A stretch of DNA of 64,000 nucleotides from Streptohalobacillus salinus (GTDB taxonomy: Bacteria; Bacillota; Bacilli; Bacillales; Amphibacillaceae): contig NZ_QJJR01000006.1 in the NCBI RefSeq assembly GCF_003201605.1, forward strand, positions 86,617 to 150,616, read 5' to 3'. Of the stretch, positions 38,047 through 48,012 are shown piece after piece; the stretch's first letter is position 1; every line of letters begins with the position of its first letter. The position numbers and the translations under genes were made by a program. Below the pieces are notes generated by a model. That model worked only from the letters and a program-made list of their open reading frames with translations. It was not told the DNA's origin and did not search any database.

Positions 38047-39075
38047 TTAAAACGTTATGCGTTGTTTCTCATGACCTGATTGATATATTGCATTTATCAT
38101 TTGTTGTGTTTTCAACGCTTCTTCTGCCGGGACATCAAGTGTTGCCTCACCGCGTATTACATCATAGAAGTTATTGATTTGTTTCACATGACTCACACCC
38201 CAATACCCTTTCACACCTGAATCATATGTGAATGTTTCTAAGGGATTATGATCAGCAATAAAAGAACGCCCATCTGTCAGGGTAACCGTTGCCTTATCTG
38301 CGACCATTTTTGCGACCCCGTGTTCACAATGTAATTCAATTTCGACAGGGGCATCGTACGTATAGTAATTGATTGCATGAAACGCAGTCACCACACCATT
38401 TTGATACGCAATTACACCTTCAGCTGCATCCTCAACTTCAATAATCTCATGCGCGCGATTACTAATGCTTGCATCCACATAGCTTAATTCACTATCGACA
38501 AACCAGCGCATCAAATCCATTGTATGAATCGCCTGGTCGATGATGACGCCACCACCCTCTTTATCCCAGGTCCCTTTCCAATCACTTTGTTCATAGTAGG
38601 CATCCGAGCGGTCCCACGTGACGGAAAGCTTACCCGACTTAACAGCACCTAACTCACCATTCGTTAACATCGTTTTAATCAATTGCGAACCTGGATTATA
38701 GCGGTTTTGAAAGATCACACCGAGTGTGACATCATTGGCTTTTGCTTCTTTAATCATTCGTTCTGCATCTGGATAATTAATCGCCATTGGTTTTTCGGTT
38801 AACACATGAATCTTCCGACGTGTTGCTTCCCAAGTCACCGGGGCGTGAAGATGGTGTGGTAAACATATATGCACCACATCAAGTACTTCTTCATCAAATA
38901 ATTGCTCAACCTTATAATAGGCCTTTACTTGTAATTGCTCCGCTTTCTCGTCAGCACGTTCTTTTTTTACATCACATACAGCTACTAGTTCTGCATCTAC
39001 TCGTTCCATCACACTTGCGGCATGCATCGGAAAAATATTGCCACATCCGATAATTGCTACTTTTAATGGTTTCAT
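38047..39075 (-). CDS. Gfo/Idh/MocA-family oxidoreductase (342 aa)
   Basis: From ATG at 39075 behind GGAGTGG (MKPLKVAIIGCGNIFPMHA). Dinucleotide motif GCGNIFPMH, the TEKPMAINY lysine, GGGVIIDQAIHTMDLMRWF with the active-site His. First gene of the five-gene catabolic operon and divergent from the AraC regulator. Likely oxidises the imported sugar or glycoside; it could correspond to ThuB or the YcjS type. Confidence 0.88.
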   Translation of the reverse strand: MKPLKVAIIGCGNIFPMHAASVMERVDAELVAVCDVKKERADEKAEQLQVKAYYKVEQLFDEEVLDVVHICLPHHLHAPVTWEATRRKIHVLTEKPMAINYPDAERMIKEAKANDVTLGVIFQNRYNPGSQLIKTMLTNGELGAVKSGKLSVTWDRSDAYYEQSDWKGTWDKEGGGVIIDQAIHTMDLMRWFVDSELSYVDASISNRAHEIIEVEDAAEGVIAYQNGVVTAFHAINYYTYDAPVEIELHCEHGVAKMVADKATVTLTDGRSFIADHNPLETFTYDSGVKGYWGVSHVKQINNFYDVIRGEATLDVPAEEALKTQQMINAIYQSGHEKQRITF

Positions 39076-39230
39076 GTTTTCCACTCCTTCAATTAATCGC
39101 TTACAATGCACAATGTTATTTGTTCGATTTATATCTTACCTCTATCGTAATGGCATCTTTACTTTTTTCATATAGATGATATGATCAATTCATATCTTAT
39201 CTTGCTATTAAATAAAAAGAGGTGACGTAT

Positions 39231-39995
39231 ATGGACTTGGAACACTGCAGTTATTCCTTTCATACAGATGGTTATGATGACACAAGAAAAACAGGCTTTT
39301 CAAACTTTCTAATTCGACTGCAAACTGAAGGAAAGGCAACCACCACAATTAACGACCAAACCTTTGTCGTCGAACAAGGCGATATTATGTTTGTCCCCCC
39401 TGAATGTTTTTACCGGTTACACATCGAAGACAAACAAAAAAGTGGTGATTTTCATATTTTAATTAATGGTGAATGGTTTCGAAACTGGTGGAAAAATCAG
39501 AAATGCCCTTATAAATTGAGTCTATCGAACACTGAACAGATCACCACCTTGTGGCGCTACTTGTCCACCGAAAGTAGACGCCCTACGCATGAACAAAATC
39601 ATGAGTTAAATGATCAGCTCTTTCGTAGTATCATGCTCTTTATCGAACAAGAAAGACATGCACAAATCTCAACCATGCGACCATTTATTGTGACGCGGAT
39701 GATGCGCTATATTGAGGACAATGCACTCGAGCGTGTCACCCTCGAAGCTGTCGCAAATGAAGTCGCCCTTAGTGTATCTCGAGCTGCTCATTTATTTAAA
39801 GCTCATACTAATCAAACCATGATTCAATACGCCCAAAAAATTCGACTTGATGCTGCCATCAACCAGATGAAGTATACAAATATGACCTTAGAACAAATCG
39901 CACTAACCACCGGTTTTGGTAACTACCCGTACTTCCATCGTGTCTTTAAACAGGTTCATCGAGTTCCACCTGGTCAATACCGAAAAGAACTATAA
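39231..39995 (+). CDS. AraC-family transcriptional regulator
   Basis: 254 residues from ATG at 39231 behind AGAGGTGA. N-terminal cupin-like ligand domain (TTINDQTFVVEQGDIMFVPPECFYRLH) and C-terminal double HTH (LEAVANEVALSVSRAAHLFKAHT; LEQIALTTGFGNYPYFHRVFKQVHRVPPGQYRKE). Lies between and divergent from the two sugar operons, so it is the probable activator of both. Confidence 0.92.
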   Translation: MDLEHCSYSFHTDGYDDTRKTGFSNFLIRLQTEGKATTTINDQTFVVEQGDIMFVPPECFYRLHIEDKQKSGDFHILINGEWFRNWWKNQKCPYKLSLSNTEQITTLWRYLSTESRRPTHEQNHELNDQLFRSIMLFIEQERHAQISTMRPFIVTRMMRYIEDNALERVTLEAVANEVALSVSRAAHLFKAHTNQTMIQYAQKIRLDAAINQMKYTNMTLEQIALTTGFGNYPYFHRVFKQVHRVPPGQYRKEL

Positions 39996-40121
39996 GCACC
40001 CTTACATCTTGATGTTTTGGCGTCTTTTCTTTTGTTCTGTCTGGTAAAACACACTACAGGATGCCGGTGCTTGCTAAGCAATAAACACGGTTCTAACTTG
40101 TCCTTCACGCTCACGGCAAAG

Positions 40122-40170
40122 AAAAACCCCTCACCTTTCACATGCTAAAAAGCATCCAAGGCGAGGGGGG
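40122..40170 (-). terminator. Terminator of the sugar importer operon
   Basis: On the minus strand CCCCTCGCCTTGG...AAAGGTGAGGGG is followed by T5CTTT. Located 15 nt past the last permease stop. Confidence 0.8.
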
Positions 40171-40184
40171 TATTTGTTTAACTA

Positions 40185-41006
40185 TTATTTAACCGCTCCA
40201 TCTGACACACCTTTAATGATATGCTTTTGAGCAAAGAAGTAAATAATAACGACTGGAATGATCGCTATGGTCAACCCAGCTAATGCTAGGTGCCATTGTT
40301 TCGTATATTGTCCAAAGAAATAGAACATCCGCAATGGAATCGTCGCATATTCTTGGCTTAATACCAGCGAAGGTAACAAGTAATCATTCCAAATCCAAAT
40401 CACATTTAAAATCATCACGGTTACAGTAATAGGTTTCAACATCGGGAAAATAATCTTCCAGAAAATCGTCCAAAGTGAAGCCCCGTCTATCATTGCCGCT
40501 TCATCAAGAGAGACCGGAATACCTTTTACGGCCCCGTGATAGAGAAATATCGACAAACTCGAACCAAACCCTAAATACATAAACAGTAACCCATAGGTGT
40601 TCAACATATTAATCTTACCGAAGATTGAAATCAAAGGAATCATAACTGATTGAAACGGGATGAGCATCGCTGCCACAAACACAAGAAAGATTGCACCACT
40701 GATTCGACTTTTGTTGCGTGAGAGCGCGTAAGCCGCCATCGATGAGAAGACAATAATCAACAAGATACTAGACACTGATACAATCAGAGAATTTGTTAAG
40801 GCATTGATAAAATCAAGATCAATAAAAGCTTGTTTGAAATTCCCAAATGTTAACGTCTCTGGGAGAGCAAGGACACTATTAAATATATCAAACTTCGTTT
40901 TGAAGGCATTGACAATCATCAAGTAAAACGGTGATAGCCATATGAGTGCAATCAATATTCCCGCTAAGGTTAGCCATAGTCTCATTCGTTTTTTTTGTTT
41001 TTGCAT
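40185..41006 (-). CDS. Carbohydrate ABC transporter permease (MalG type)
   Basis: 273 residues, six helices. The EAA loop EAAMIDGASLWTIFWKIIFPMLKP (about residues 180-205) is the site that binds the ATPase. It starts at TAATG overlapping the other permease. Importer class CUT1. No MsmK/UgpC-type ATPase lies nearby, so a shared ATPase elsewhere is expected. Confidence 0.92.
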   Translation of the reverse strand: MQKQKKRMRLWLTLAGILIALIWLSPFYLMIVNAFKTKFDIFNSVLALPETLTFGNFKQAFIDLDFINALTNSLIVSVSSILLIIVFSSMAAYALSRNKSRISGAIFLVFVAAMLIPFQSVMIPLISIFGKINMLNTYGLLFMYLGFGSSLSIFLYHGAVKGIPVSLDEAAMIDGASLWTIFWKIIFPMLKPITVTVMILNVIWIWNDYLLPSLVLSQEYATIPLRMFYFFGQYTKQWHLALAGLTIAIIPVVIIYFFAQKHIIKGVSDGAVK

Positions 41007-41866
41007 TACATGTCAACCTCCCGTTTTTTATTGACGTACACTTGGCTAATCGCGACAGCCGCTACTAAAATAAAAAAGATAACAGCCTTCGATTGCGCAT
41101 AAGCCATTTCATATCTAGAAAAGGCTGTCTTATATATTTCCATTGCTAACATTTCTGTCGATCCATACGGACCTCCATTTGTTAAAGCTAAGTTCTGGTC
41201 ATATAACTTAAATGCATTCGATAAGGTTAAAAACAAACTTACAGTAAACGCTGGCGCAACGAGCGGAAACTTAATTCGCCAGAACCTTTGAAAAATACTA
41301 GCGCCGTCAATTTCAGCGGCTTCAAGTAACTCTTGCGGGACACTCTGTAAATATGAAATATAGATAATCATTATGTAACCGGCATACTGCCACACATTTA
41401 AAATAACCAAACCCCAAAAGCCTGTTTCTGAAGTTGCTAACCAACCTTGGAGAAATTCAATCCCAAACATTTGTCCAACAGCATCAAACCCACTTTTAAA
41501 AATAAACTGCCAGATAAATCCTAAAATCAAGCCACCAATTAAATTCGGCATAAAGAAAATGGTCCGTAAGCCATTATTTATTTTCATCTTCTGGGTCACA
41601 AGAACAGCTAAACCTAAGCCAAGCAGGTTAACCAAGATAATTGAAACAACAGCAAACTTGATCGTGAATTCGATCGAGTCTAAAAACCGTTCATCTTGAA
41701 AGACATTTACGTAGTTTTCTAATCCTAAAAACGTTGTAGCCGTTAAACCGTTCCAATCGGTAAACGTGTAATAAAAACCATAAAAGAATGGGTAAAACAC
41801 AACCACGGTTAAGGCAAATAGCGCTGGTAGAATAAAGAGCCAAAAAGATATATTTTTATTTTTCAT
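41006..41866 (-). CDS. Carbohydrate ABC transporter permease (MalF type)
   Basis: 286 residues, six helices, with EAAEIDGASIFQRFWRIKFPLVAP as the ATPase-docking loop and the FYPFFYGFYYTFTDWNG N-terminal segment. Pairs with the MalG-type permease directly downstream. The hairpin at 41896-41932 separates it from the binding-protein gene. Confidence 0.92.
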   Translation of the reverse strand: MKNKNISFWLFILPALFALTVVVFYPFFYGFYYTFTDWNGLTATTFLGLENYVNVFQDERFLDSIEFTIKFAVVSIILVNLLGLGLAVLVTQKMKINNGLRTIFFMPNLIGGLILGFIWQFIFKSGFDAVGQMFGIEFLQGWLATSETGFWGLVILNVWQYAGYIMIIYISYLQSVPQELLEAAEIDGASIFQRFWRIKFPLVAPAFTVSLFLTLSNAFKLYDQNLALTNGGPYGSTEMLAMEIYKTAFSRYEMAYAQSKAVIFFILVAAVAISQVYVNKKREVDM

Positions 41867-41895
41867 GAGCTGATCCTCCCCTTTAATAAAACCAA

Positions 41896-41932
41896 AGCGA
41901 CTTCCATATACAGAGATATATGAGAAGTCGCT
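41896..41932 (-). promoter_or_regulatory. Intercistronic hairpin between binding protein and permeases
   Basis: AGCGACTTC and GAAGTCGCT form a stem around a partly paired AT-rich loop, then TTGGTTTTATT on the minus strand. This is typical of partial terminators or mRNA-stabilising hairpins that make much more binding protein than permease. Confidence 0.7.
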
Positions 41933-41944
41933 CGGGTCAACTAA

Positions 41945-43276
41945 CTATTGTCTTGAACTTTCCCAACTTTGTTTAGCGACATCTAACGCTTCTTCAAATG
42001 TAACGTCTCCTGCTAAATATTTTTGGAATTCCGTCGCAAGAATGTCTTCATTCCAACCAACGGGTGTTGCCATAAAGGTCCAGCCCAAAGTTTTACCTGC
42101 TACAGAGTATTTATAGACATCTTGTGATAAAGGATCAGAAATTCGACTTGCATCATAACCATCATATGCAGGGATGAATTTAAATTCATCTAAGACAAAG
42201 TCTTTTCCTTGATCCGATGTATACATCCAGTCAAGAAAATCTTTAGCTGCTTGAATTTCTTCTTCTGATGCATTTTGGTTCACCACCCAGTATTGCGGAA
42301 CACCAACAGGTAAGTGATCTTCATATTCACCTTCAAATGGCATTGGCATCATACCAATCCCGTTCGTTGCAAAGTCCGAATCCATTTGTTCAACGGTAGG
42401 ATAAATCCAGTTCCCTTGTTGAATAACTGCAACTTTACCCGTAGAGAATAGTTGTTCCACTTGCATTGAGTAATCTAAGCTTAGGACTGGTTGTACTGAA
42501 TAATCATTTTGTAAATCTAACATCCGTTTCATTTGATCCCCGTACTCAAATGAAATTGAATCTGCTTCATAAGCGGTTAAAATATCATTATTAAATTCTG
42601 GAGCAATATAGTTGTTCGCTAAGTGGTTACCCATTACCCAAAGTTCTGAAGCAGGTAGTGCGACAACTGCTTCTAAACCAAGCGCTTCTTTTTGTTCATC
42701 AATTGTTTTAAAGGCGTCTTCCATTGCTTCAAATGTTGTTAATGTTGCTGGGTCAATACCCACTTCATCAAATATATTTTTGTTGTAAATCAAACCATAG
42801 CCTTCTTGCGCAAATGGTAAACCATAGACGGCACCGTCTTCTTCAACACCGTTGAGTGTCCCATCTAAAGCAAGTGAAGCTGCTTCTGTATCAGATAAAT
42901 CTGTTAAATAGTCACGATACTCCTCTAGCTCCGTCGGTCCACCAATATTAAAGATAACCGGTTCGTTTCCCGACGCCATTTGTGCTTTTAATGAGGCTGC
43001 GTAATCATTCCCGCCTCCAACGGTTTGCACACTAAGGTTAACATCGTCATTCTCTTCCATATACAATTGCACTAATTCTTCGAATTGATCTTTAAATTCT
43101 ACTTTAAACTGAAAAATATCAACATTTGTTAACGCTGTGTCTTCTTCACTCGAACCTCCTGAATCATTGGTATCATTCCCACTTGATCCCTCGTTGACAG
43201 CATCTGACGCACACCCAGCAAGTACAAGCAGAAACGTGAGCATACCAACAACCCATAGCATCATCTTTTTCTTCAT
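41945..43276 (-). CDS. Sugar ABC transporter substrate-binding lipoprotein
   Basis: 443 residues. Lipoprotein signal MKKKMMLWVVGMLTFLLVLAGC with lipobox LAGC (Cys22) followed by a Ser/Asp/Gly-rich linker. Family-1 solute-binding fold (ANFIGGPTELEEYRDY-like region reading VIFNIGGPTELEEYRDYLTD; GLIYNKNIFDEVGID; AVIQQGNWIYPTVEQMD). Binds an unknown sugar outside the membrane and delivers it to the two permeases. Confidence 0.93.
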   Translation of the reverse strand: MKKKMMLWVVGMLTFLLVLAGCASDAVNEGSSGNDTNDSGGSSEEDTALTNVDIFQFKVEFKDQFEELVQLYMEENDDVNLSVQTVGGGNDYAASLKAQMASGNEPVIFNIGGPTELEEYRDYLTDLSDTEAASLALDGTLNGVEEDGAVYGLPFAQEGYGLIYNKNIFDEVGIDPATLTTFEAMEDAFKTIDEQKEALGLEAVVALPASELWVMGNHLANNYIAPEFNNDILTAYEADSISFEYGDQMKRMLDLQNDYSVQPVLSLDYSMQVEQLFSTGKVAVIQQGNWIYPTVEQMDSDFATNGIGMMPMPFEGEYEDHLPVGVPQYWVVNQNASEEEIQAAKDFLDWMYTSDQGKDFVLDEFKFIPAYDGYDASRISDPLSQDVYKYSVAGKTLGWTFMATPVGWNEDILATEFQKYLAGDVTFEEALDVAKQSWESSRQ

Positions 43277-43431
43277 GTTAACACTCCTTCAAATCTATTT
43301 TGAATCAAGCAACCGTTTGCATAACTATGTAAAAAATAACTGTTTTATCACACGTTTAACAAATGAACTTCCTTGAGATTTATTAATCTACCATACATCC
43401 ATTTTTAACCAGTTATAAAACAGAATGACTT

Positions 43432-43498
43432 TTGCAATCGCTTGCACTTGATTCTTTTCATATTATAGCACCGCTTTTTCGCATTGTAAACGTTTTCT
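43432..43498 (-). promoter_or_regulatory. Sugar importer promoter between two cre/LacI-like operators
   Basis: On the minus strand TTTACA (43485-43490), a 17-nt spacer and TATAAT (43462-43467) make a near-consensus promoter. Two sites match the catabolite-repression consensus WTGNAANCGNWNNCW on the plus strand: TTGTAAACGTTTTCT (43484-43498), overlapping the -35, and TTGCAATCGCTTGCA (43432-43446), near +10 to +25. CcpA or a LacI-type repressor could bind both. The 186-nt leader after it holds nothing I can name. Confidence 0.75.
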
Positions 43499-43714
43499 TC
43501 AATCGATTTTGATATCCATCCTGAAAAACATGTTATTATTTGTCATTCCATTCACGACCACCACAGCTTTCAGCTATTATCTGTCTACCTATTTTTTAAA
43601 TCATTTTCTTCTAAAAGGTACCTGAATCCATGATATCGTTTGCATTATTATCACGAATACAATGATAAAGAAGCCTTGTTACTTTTCATTTTAAGATCGC
43701 CATTCTTTTTCCAT
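43499..43714. other. Intergenic region upstream of the sugar promoter
   Basis: About 216 nt between the sugar promoter and the terminator of the ABC exporter. AT-rich; no gene, repeat or regulatory motif stands out. Confidence 0.4.
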
Positions 43715-43749
43715 TAAAAAAGATGGTTTCTCGTTAAGAGAAACCATCT
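43715..43749 (-). terminator. Terminator of the TetR-ABC operon
   Basis: AGATGGTTTCTC and GAGAAACCATCT form a stem followed on the minus strand by T6, about 30 nt after the stop. Confidence 0.85.
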
Positions 43750-43778
43750 ACCTCTGTTCATGATGCTAAATATCTAAG

Positions 43779-46145
43779 TTATTCTGTTCGTAACGCAACC
43801 ACTGGATCTTTCTTCGCCGCCATCCGCGAAGGAATTAAACCAGCGATGAGTGTGAGAATCATACTACCGATAATTAAGATGACAGCTGGGGTAATCGCCA
43901 GACTAGCCACATTAGGAATGTCGGTTAAACGTTCAATTAATTGATTGATTGGAATAATCAATAGATAACTTAAGACAATCCCAAGTGTCCCTGAAACGAA
44001 ACCAACAATGAGTGTTTCTGCGTTGAATACTCGTGAAATATCTTTCTTACGGGCCCCAACACTACGTAAAATACCAATCTCTTTTGTCCGTTCAATCACT
44101 GAGACGTAGGTGATAATACCAATCATAATGGTAGATACCACCAGTGAGATGGCTGCAAAACCAACCAACACATAGGTAATTGTATTAATTAAGTCCGTCA
44201 TCAAGTCACCAATCAACTCAGCTAAATCATTGTAAACAATTTGATCTTCTTCGTCTAAGCCTTCATTGTAATCATCAAGGTATGCTTTAACATTATCTTT
44301 ACCTTCGAAATCAACCGGATAGATGTCAATGCCTACCGGACGTGTATTGGCTCCAAGATAAATTAACGCCTGTTCTTTTTCGCGCTCTGATTCAAACGGC
44401 GCACCTGTTAACACATTAACATCTGCTTCTTCTTGCGCCATTGCAATATCAGAAGCTTGAGCATCTGTTAAGATCGATTCCGTTAGGTCACTAGGATAGA
44501 CGAACCCTTGACTGAAATAGCTCGTTGAGGCATCCTCTTTAATTCGTAGTACACCTGTCACCGTAAGTCCTCTAGATGCTGCTTCATTGTATACTGCTTC
44601 GTATTGATTTGGTGCTGCTTGCATAAACAAGCCACTTTCATCTTCGGTGTAGAACGTGTCATTTGGGATCACACGTAACATTTCTTCACCGATAAAGTCT
44701 TCAAAATTATAATCGCCTTCGGGGTCAAGTCCTAAAGCATCAAAGAAGTCACTGCTGACACGATTGTATTGATCAACGACGATCGCAATCTCATTTTCAT
44801 CTTCTGGTAAACGTGAGGCTTCACCAATTAGATCGTATAATTCTAAAATAAAGGTTTCATCATCTGGCATCTCTTGCCAGAAACTTTGCCCTGTTTGCAC
44901 TCCAGGTGGTCCAAAGTTTTGTGATTGTTGACTGGTTTCGAATTTTTTAAAACCATTTTCGCCTTCAGCAATTAAATTAATCCCTACGCCTTGGCGGTAA
45001 TCAATATTGCTGATCGATTCATTTAACTCCTCATCCATTTCTTCTATATATGTTAAAAAATCATCCGTTAAAACATTTTGGTGCATCTGGAAGCTATCGC
45101 TAGCGTCGTAAGGATAGATAATGTTATCCTCTGGATACTCTTCGTAGTCACTCGCATCATCAGTAGTTCCCGGTGGACCCGCTTCGGTGAAATCAACAAA
45201 CTGCTCACCTGTATCAATAGTGATTGGGAAATTTGCTAAAGTATCACTTTGGACGACATCTAATTGATCACTAAGGCCATTCGATAAAGCTAAAACTAAC
45301 GCCACACCAATGATACCAATACTCCCCGCAAAGGCAGTTAAAATCGTTCGTCCCTTTTTGGTCAGCAGGTTCTTAAATGACAGCGATAACGCCGTTACGA
45401 TCGACATGGATGTTTTATCGCGCTTCTTCTGCTTGATCGGTGCGTCTGCTTCTGTTTTTTCTTCAATCGGATGTGAGTCTGATTGAATTGCTCCATCCAA
45501 GAAACGTATGATCCGCGATGAATACTCCAATGCAATGTCTTCATTGTGCGTCACCATAATCACTAAACGTGTTTTAGCTACGTCACGTAAGATATCCATC
45601 ACTTGTTCACTTGTTTTTGAATCAAGGGCACCCGTGGGTTCATCCGCGAGAATGATATCTGGGTTATTAACTAACGCACGCGCAATAGCTACGCGCTGCA
45701 TCTGTCCACCTGATAATTGATTCGGACGCTTGCCAATTTGATCGGCTAAACCGACGTCAGTAAGTGCCTTTGTGGCACGCTCCTTACGTTCATCTGATGA
45801 AACACCTGATAACGTCATCGCGATCTCAACGTTTTGTAAAACCGATTGGTGACTAATTAAGTTATAGTTCTGGAATACAAAACCAACTGAACGGTTTCGG
45901 TACGCATCCCAGTCGCGGTCTTTGAAGTGCTTTGTTGAGTGACTGTTAATAATCAAGTCGCCTGAGTCATAATGATCCAAGCCTCCAATTAAGTTCAGTA
46001 ACGTCGTTTTCCCTGATCCTGACGGTCCTAATATCGAGACAAATTCATTCTTACGAAATTCTAAGGAAATCTTCTTTAATACATTTAAATAACTACCGCC
46101 GGTACGATAGGATTTGTCGATATCGACAAGTTTTAATTTTCCCAC
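43779..46145 (-). CDS. Fused ABC ATPase-permease (MacB-like) exporter
   Basis: About 788 residues from the likely GTG at 46145 ([18 protein letters not shown]); the frame is open to an ATG at 46199 with no SD. ATPase: [54 protein letters not shown]. After a linker the permease begins at about residue 255 ([36 protein letters not shown]), followed by a large extracellular MacB-type domain and three FtsX helices with [19 protein letters not shown]. Probably exports an antimicrobial or lipid-like compound; TetR control fits. Confidence 0.88.
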   Translation of the reverse strand: MGKLKLVDIDKSYRTGGSYLNVLKKISLEFRKNEFVSILGPSGSGKTTLLNLIGGLDHYDSGDLIINSHSTKHFKDRDWDAYRNRSVGFVFQNYNLISHQSVLQNVEIAMTLSGVSSDERKERATKALTDVGLADQIGKRPNQLSGGQMQRVAIARALVNNPDIILADEPTGALDSKTSEQVMDILRDVAKTRLVIMVTHNEDIALEYSSRIIRFLDGAIQSDSHPIEEKTEADAPIKQKKRDKTSMSIVTALSLSFKNLLTKKGRTILTAFAGSIGIIGVALVLALSNGLSDQLDVVQSDTLANFPITIDTGEQFVDFTEAGPPGTTDDASDYEEYPEDNIIYPYDASDSFQMHQNVLTDDFLTYIEEMDEELNESISNIDYRQGVGINLIAEGENGFKKFETSQQSQNFGPPGVQTGQSFWQEMPDDETFILELYDLIGEASRLPEDENEIAIVVDQYNRVSSDFFDALGLDPEGDYNFEDFIGEEMLRVIPNDTFYTEDESGLFMQAAPNQYEAVYNEAASRGLTVTGVLRIKEDASTSYFSQGFVYPSDLTESILTDAQASDIAMAQEEADVNVLTGAPFESEREKEQALIYLGANTRPVGIDIYPVDFEGKDNVKAYLDDYNEGLDEEDQIVYNDLAELIGDLMTDLINTITYVLVGFAAISLVVSTIMIGIITYVSVIERTKEIGILRSVGARKKDISRVFNAETLIVGFVSGTLGIVLSYLLIIPINQLIERLTDIPNVASLAITPAVILIIGSMILTLIAGLIPSRMAAKKDPVVALRTE

Positions 46146-46201
46146 AGTTACATCAAATCCCTTCAGTTCTTGAACAATAACTAATCCGCTATTATTCATT
46201 T

Positions 46202-46822
46202 CTATGCATTTCGTTTTTGGAGCCCTCGCTGCAATAAGTTCAATTCAATTTTAAAACGACGACACGCTTCATCAACTGAGAGTTGTTGCTGAAAAGCATC
46301 AATTAAATTATGAAAGGTTACAGCTTTAATCATTTTCAGTGCATGGGTCAATTCTTCTGTTGATTCAACACTGAGTTGTTCTTTTGCCACACGTTCTGAG
46401 ATAAAGCTTAGCTCACGCTCTAAATGGTTCGCACTAACATTTTTAGTGATTGTCTCTTCAATCTTCTGATTCATGTTTAAAAAAGCATTACGAAAAAGTT
46501 TGTAATGGGCTTCATTTGAATACTTCTCATATAAATAGCGGTATAATTCTTCCATCGTTAGAAACAAATCACCTTGATGTTCTTTTAATAAGCACATCAA
46601 CGTTTCTTTGTTCGTTTTACCGTGATATTCAAGTAAGTATAAAAACGCATCTTCTTTATCTTCAAAATATTGATAAAAGCTTCCCCGAGGTATAGCAGCG
46701 CCTTTTACAATATTCGCAATCGAGGCCTCATGAACAGATACACGTGAAAATTCTTGTCTAAGTGCGTCCAGTAACGTCTGTTGCTTCGTTTCATCTAGAT
46801 TAAAAAACGTTTGTTTAGGCAA
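46202..46822 (-). CDS. TetR-family repressor
   Basis: About 206 residues from TTG at 46822, 8 nt after AAAGGGG. N-terminal HTH (RVSVHEASIANIVKGAAIPRGSFYQYFEDKEDAFLYLL) and a helical ligand domain. 2 nt before the ABC gene frame, so one operon. Two dyads of the same type in its promoter suggest autorepression released by the exported compound. Confidence 0.9.
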   Translation of the reverse strand: MPKQTFFNLDETKQQTLLDALRQEFSRVSVHEASIANIVKGAAIPRGSFYQYFEDKEDAFLYLLEYHGKTNKETLMCLLKEHQGDLFLTMEELYRYLYEKYSNEAHYKLFRNAFLNMNQKIEETITKNVSANHLERELSFISERVAKEQLSVESTEELTHALKMIKAVTFHNLIDAFQQQLSVDEACRRFKIELNLLQRGLQKRNA

Positions 46823-46844
46823 TTGTATCGCCCCTTTCAATCAA

Positions 46845-46902
46845 AGTGACATCTTGTCACTTTCGTAAAACCTAGTATAAATGACACCTTGTCATAAGTC
46901 AA
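46845..46902 (-). promoter_or_regulatory. Promoter and twin operators of the TetR-ABC operon
   Basis: On the minus strand TTGACT (46897-46902), 17 nt, TATACT (46874-46879). The spacer contains ATGACACCTTGTCAT (46881-46895). A second dyad AGTGACATCTTGTCACT (46845-46861) lies about 10-25 nt after the -10. Both share TGACAnnnTGTCA, a convincing TetR-type operator pair. Confidence 0.8.
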
Positions 46903-46954
46903 CCGATACGAATGACCACCTATTCTTATCGCGACGATGCTTTTTTCACATGCG

Positions 46955-46985
46955 AAAAAGCTTGCAGACAAGCGGCAAGCTTTTT
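46955..46985. terminator. Hairpin terminator after the Rpn-like gene
   Basis: AAAAAGCTTGC and GCAAGCTTTTT form a stem with a 9-nt loop, with A and T tracts on either side, so it can act on both strands. It lies 34 nt past the stop of the Rpn-like gene. Confidence 0.75.
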
Positions 46986-47018
46986 AAAACACAATCAATG
47001 GACCGCATTAGGCTACGG

Positions 47019-47882
47019 TTAATTGTTACATTTTAGCGCAAGTTCATCTAAAGCTTCTTCGGTTAAGTTTGTATAGGCGATGATCTGATGATAATCGACA
47101 CCACATCGAATCATATTCACGGCAATCCGTTCACACTCTTTTATCGTTGGACAGCCCCCTTTAAAAGCTGGTGGCTTCTGATGCGTGAAGTGCAGCGCCT
47201 GCGTCTTTTTATAGAGATGTTTTTCATGGTACTTCGATTGGTAGAGATGGTAACTCTCAGATAGATAAGGATGATGAATAATAGCTTCTGCAATGGGCTG
47301 ATCATTTCTATAGACAAGGTGATTGATTAATTGCATCCACAATGCTAAAGGCGTCTGGCAATCGGAAGGATGAATTTTAGGTAGTTCTAAATAATGTGTT
47401 TCAAAGGTGTTGTTAGCGATGACAGAAGATGAAGGGGTGTGACCATAATAAATTGTATGGTAAGCTGTTTGCTCTTGAAGTAGACTAAAATCAAATAGTT
47501 TAATCACAAAAGCGCTCGTCAAGGGGTGAAAAGGCATTTCATGAATCACGGTGGGCTGATTGAAATACATAGGTGTTGTACCATTTCGATAATGGTTGCG
47601 ATTTTTCTGATACACATGGAGTGTAACATCAATCTTAAGTTTTGACGCTAATTCAGCAGTAATCTTAAGTATGACATTCGAATCATTATCGTCAACTTTA
47701 TAATACTCGGGGGAAACCGTGGTTATTTCTTCAATCAGTGGATCGATTGACTGTGCAAGAACACTGTTTAAAAAATGCCTCAAGCGTTCCATTGATCCAT
47801 AAAAAACTTTACAAAACAGAATATCAACAACATGAGTCAACGCATTATTTTCATTGATTAATTGATCGGGCAACCTCTTCAC
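47019..47882 (-). CDS. Rpn/PD-(D/E)XK nuclease-transposase family protein with degenerate active site
   Basis: 287 residues. The layout follows the Rpn family: DILFCKVFYGSMERLRHFLNSVL, IEEITTVSPEYYKVDDNDSNVILKITAEL, KIDVTLHVYQKNRNHYRN, and a helical C-terminus. The family normally has ILDI...G...IEMQ with catalytic Asp and Glu; here the positions read ILKI and LHVYQ, so the nuclease is probably inactive. Single gene between terminators. Confidence 0.65.
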   Translation of the reverse strand: MKRLPDQLINENNALTHVVDILFCKVFYGSMERLRHFLNSVLAQSIDPLIEEITTVSPEYYKVDDNDSNVILKITAELASKLKIDVTLHVYQKNRNHYRNGTTPMYFNQPTVIHEMPFHPLTSAFVIKLFDFSLLQEQTAYHTIYYGHTPSSSVIANNTFETHYLELPKIHPSDCQTPLALWMQLINHLVYRNDQPIAEAIIHHPYLSESYHLYQSKYHEKHLYKKTQALHFTHQKPPAFKGGCPTIKECERIAVNMIRCGVDYHQIIAYTNLTEEALDELALKCNN

Positions 47883-48012
47883 TCCTCTTTCAGTCGTTTA
47901 TTTTACTCTAAATTACCACAATATTAAGTAAATGTAAACGTTATCATTTACGTGCATAAAAACCTTTTTATAGAAATAATAGGCCGTTCAACAGGCTTTT
48001 ATACTTATCACA

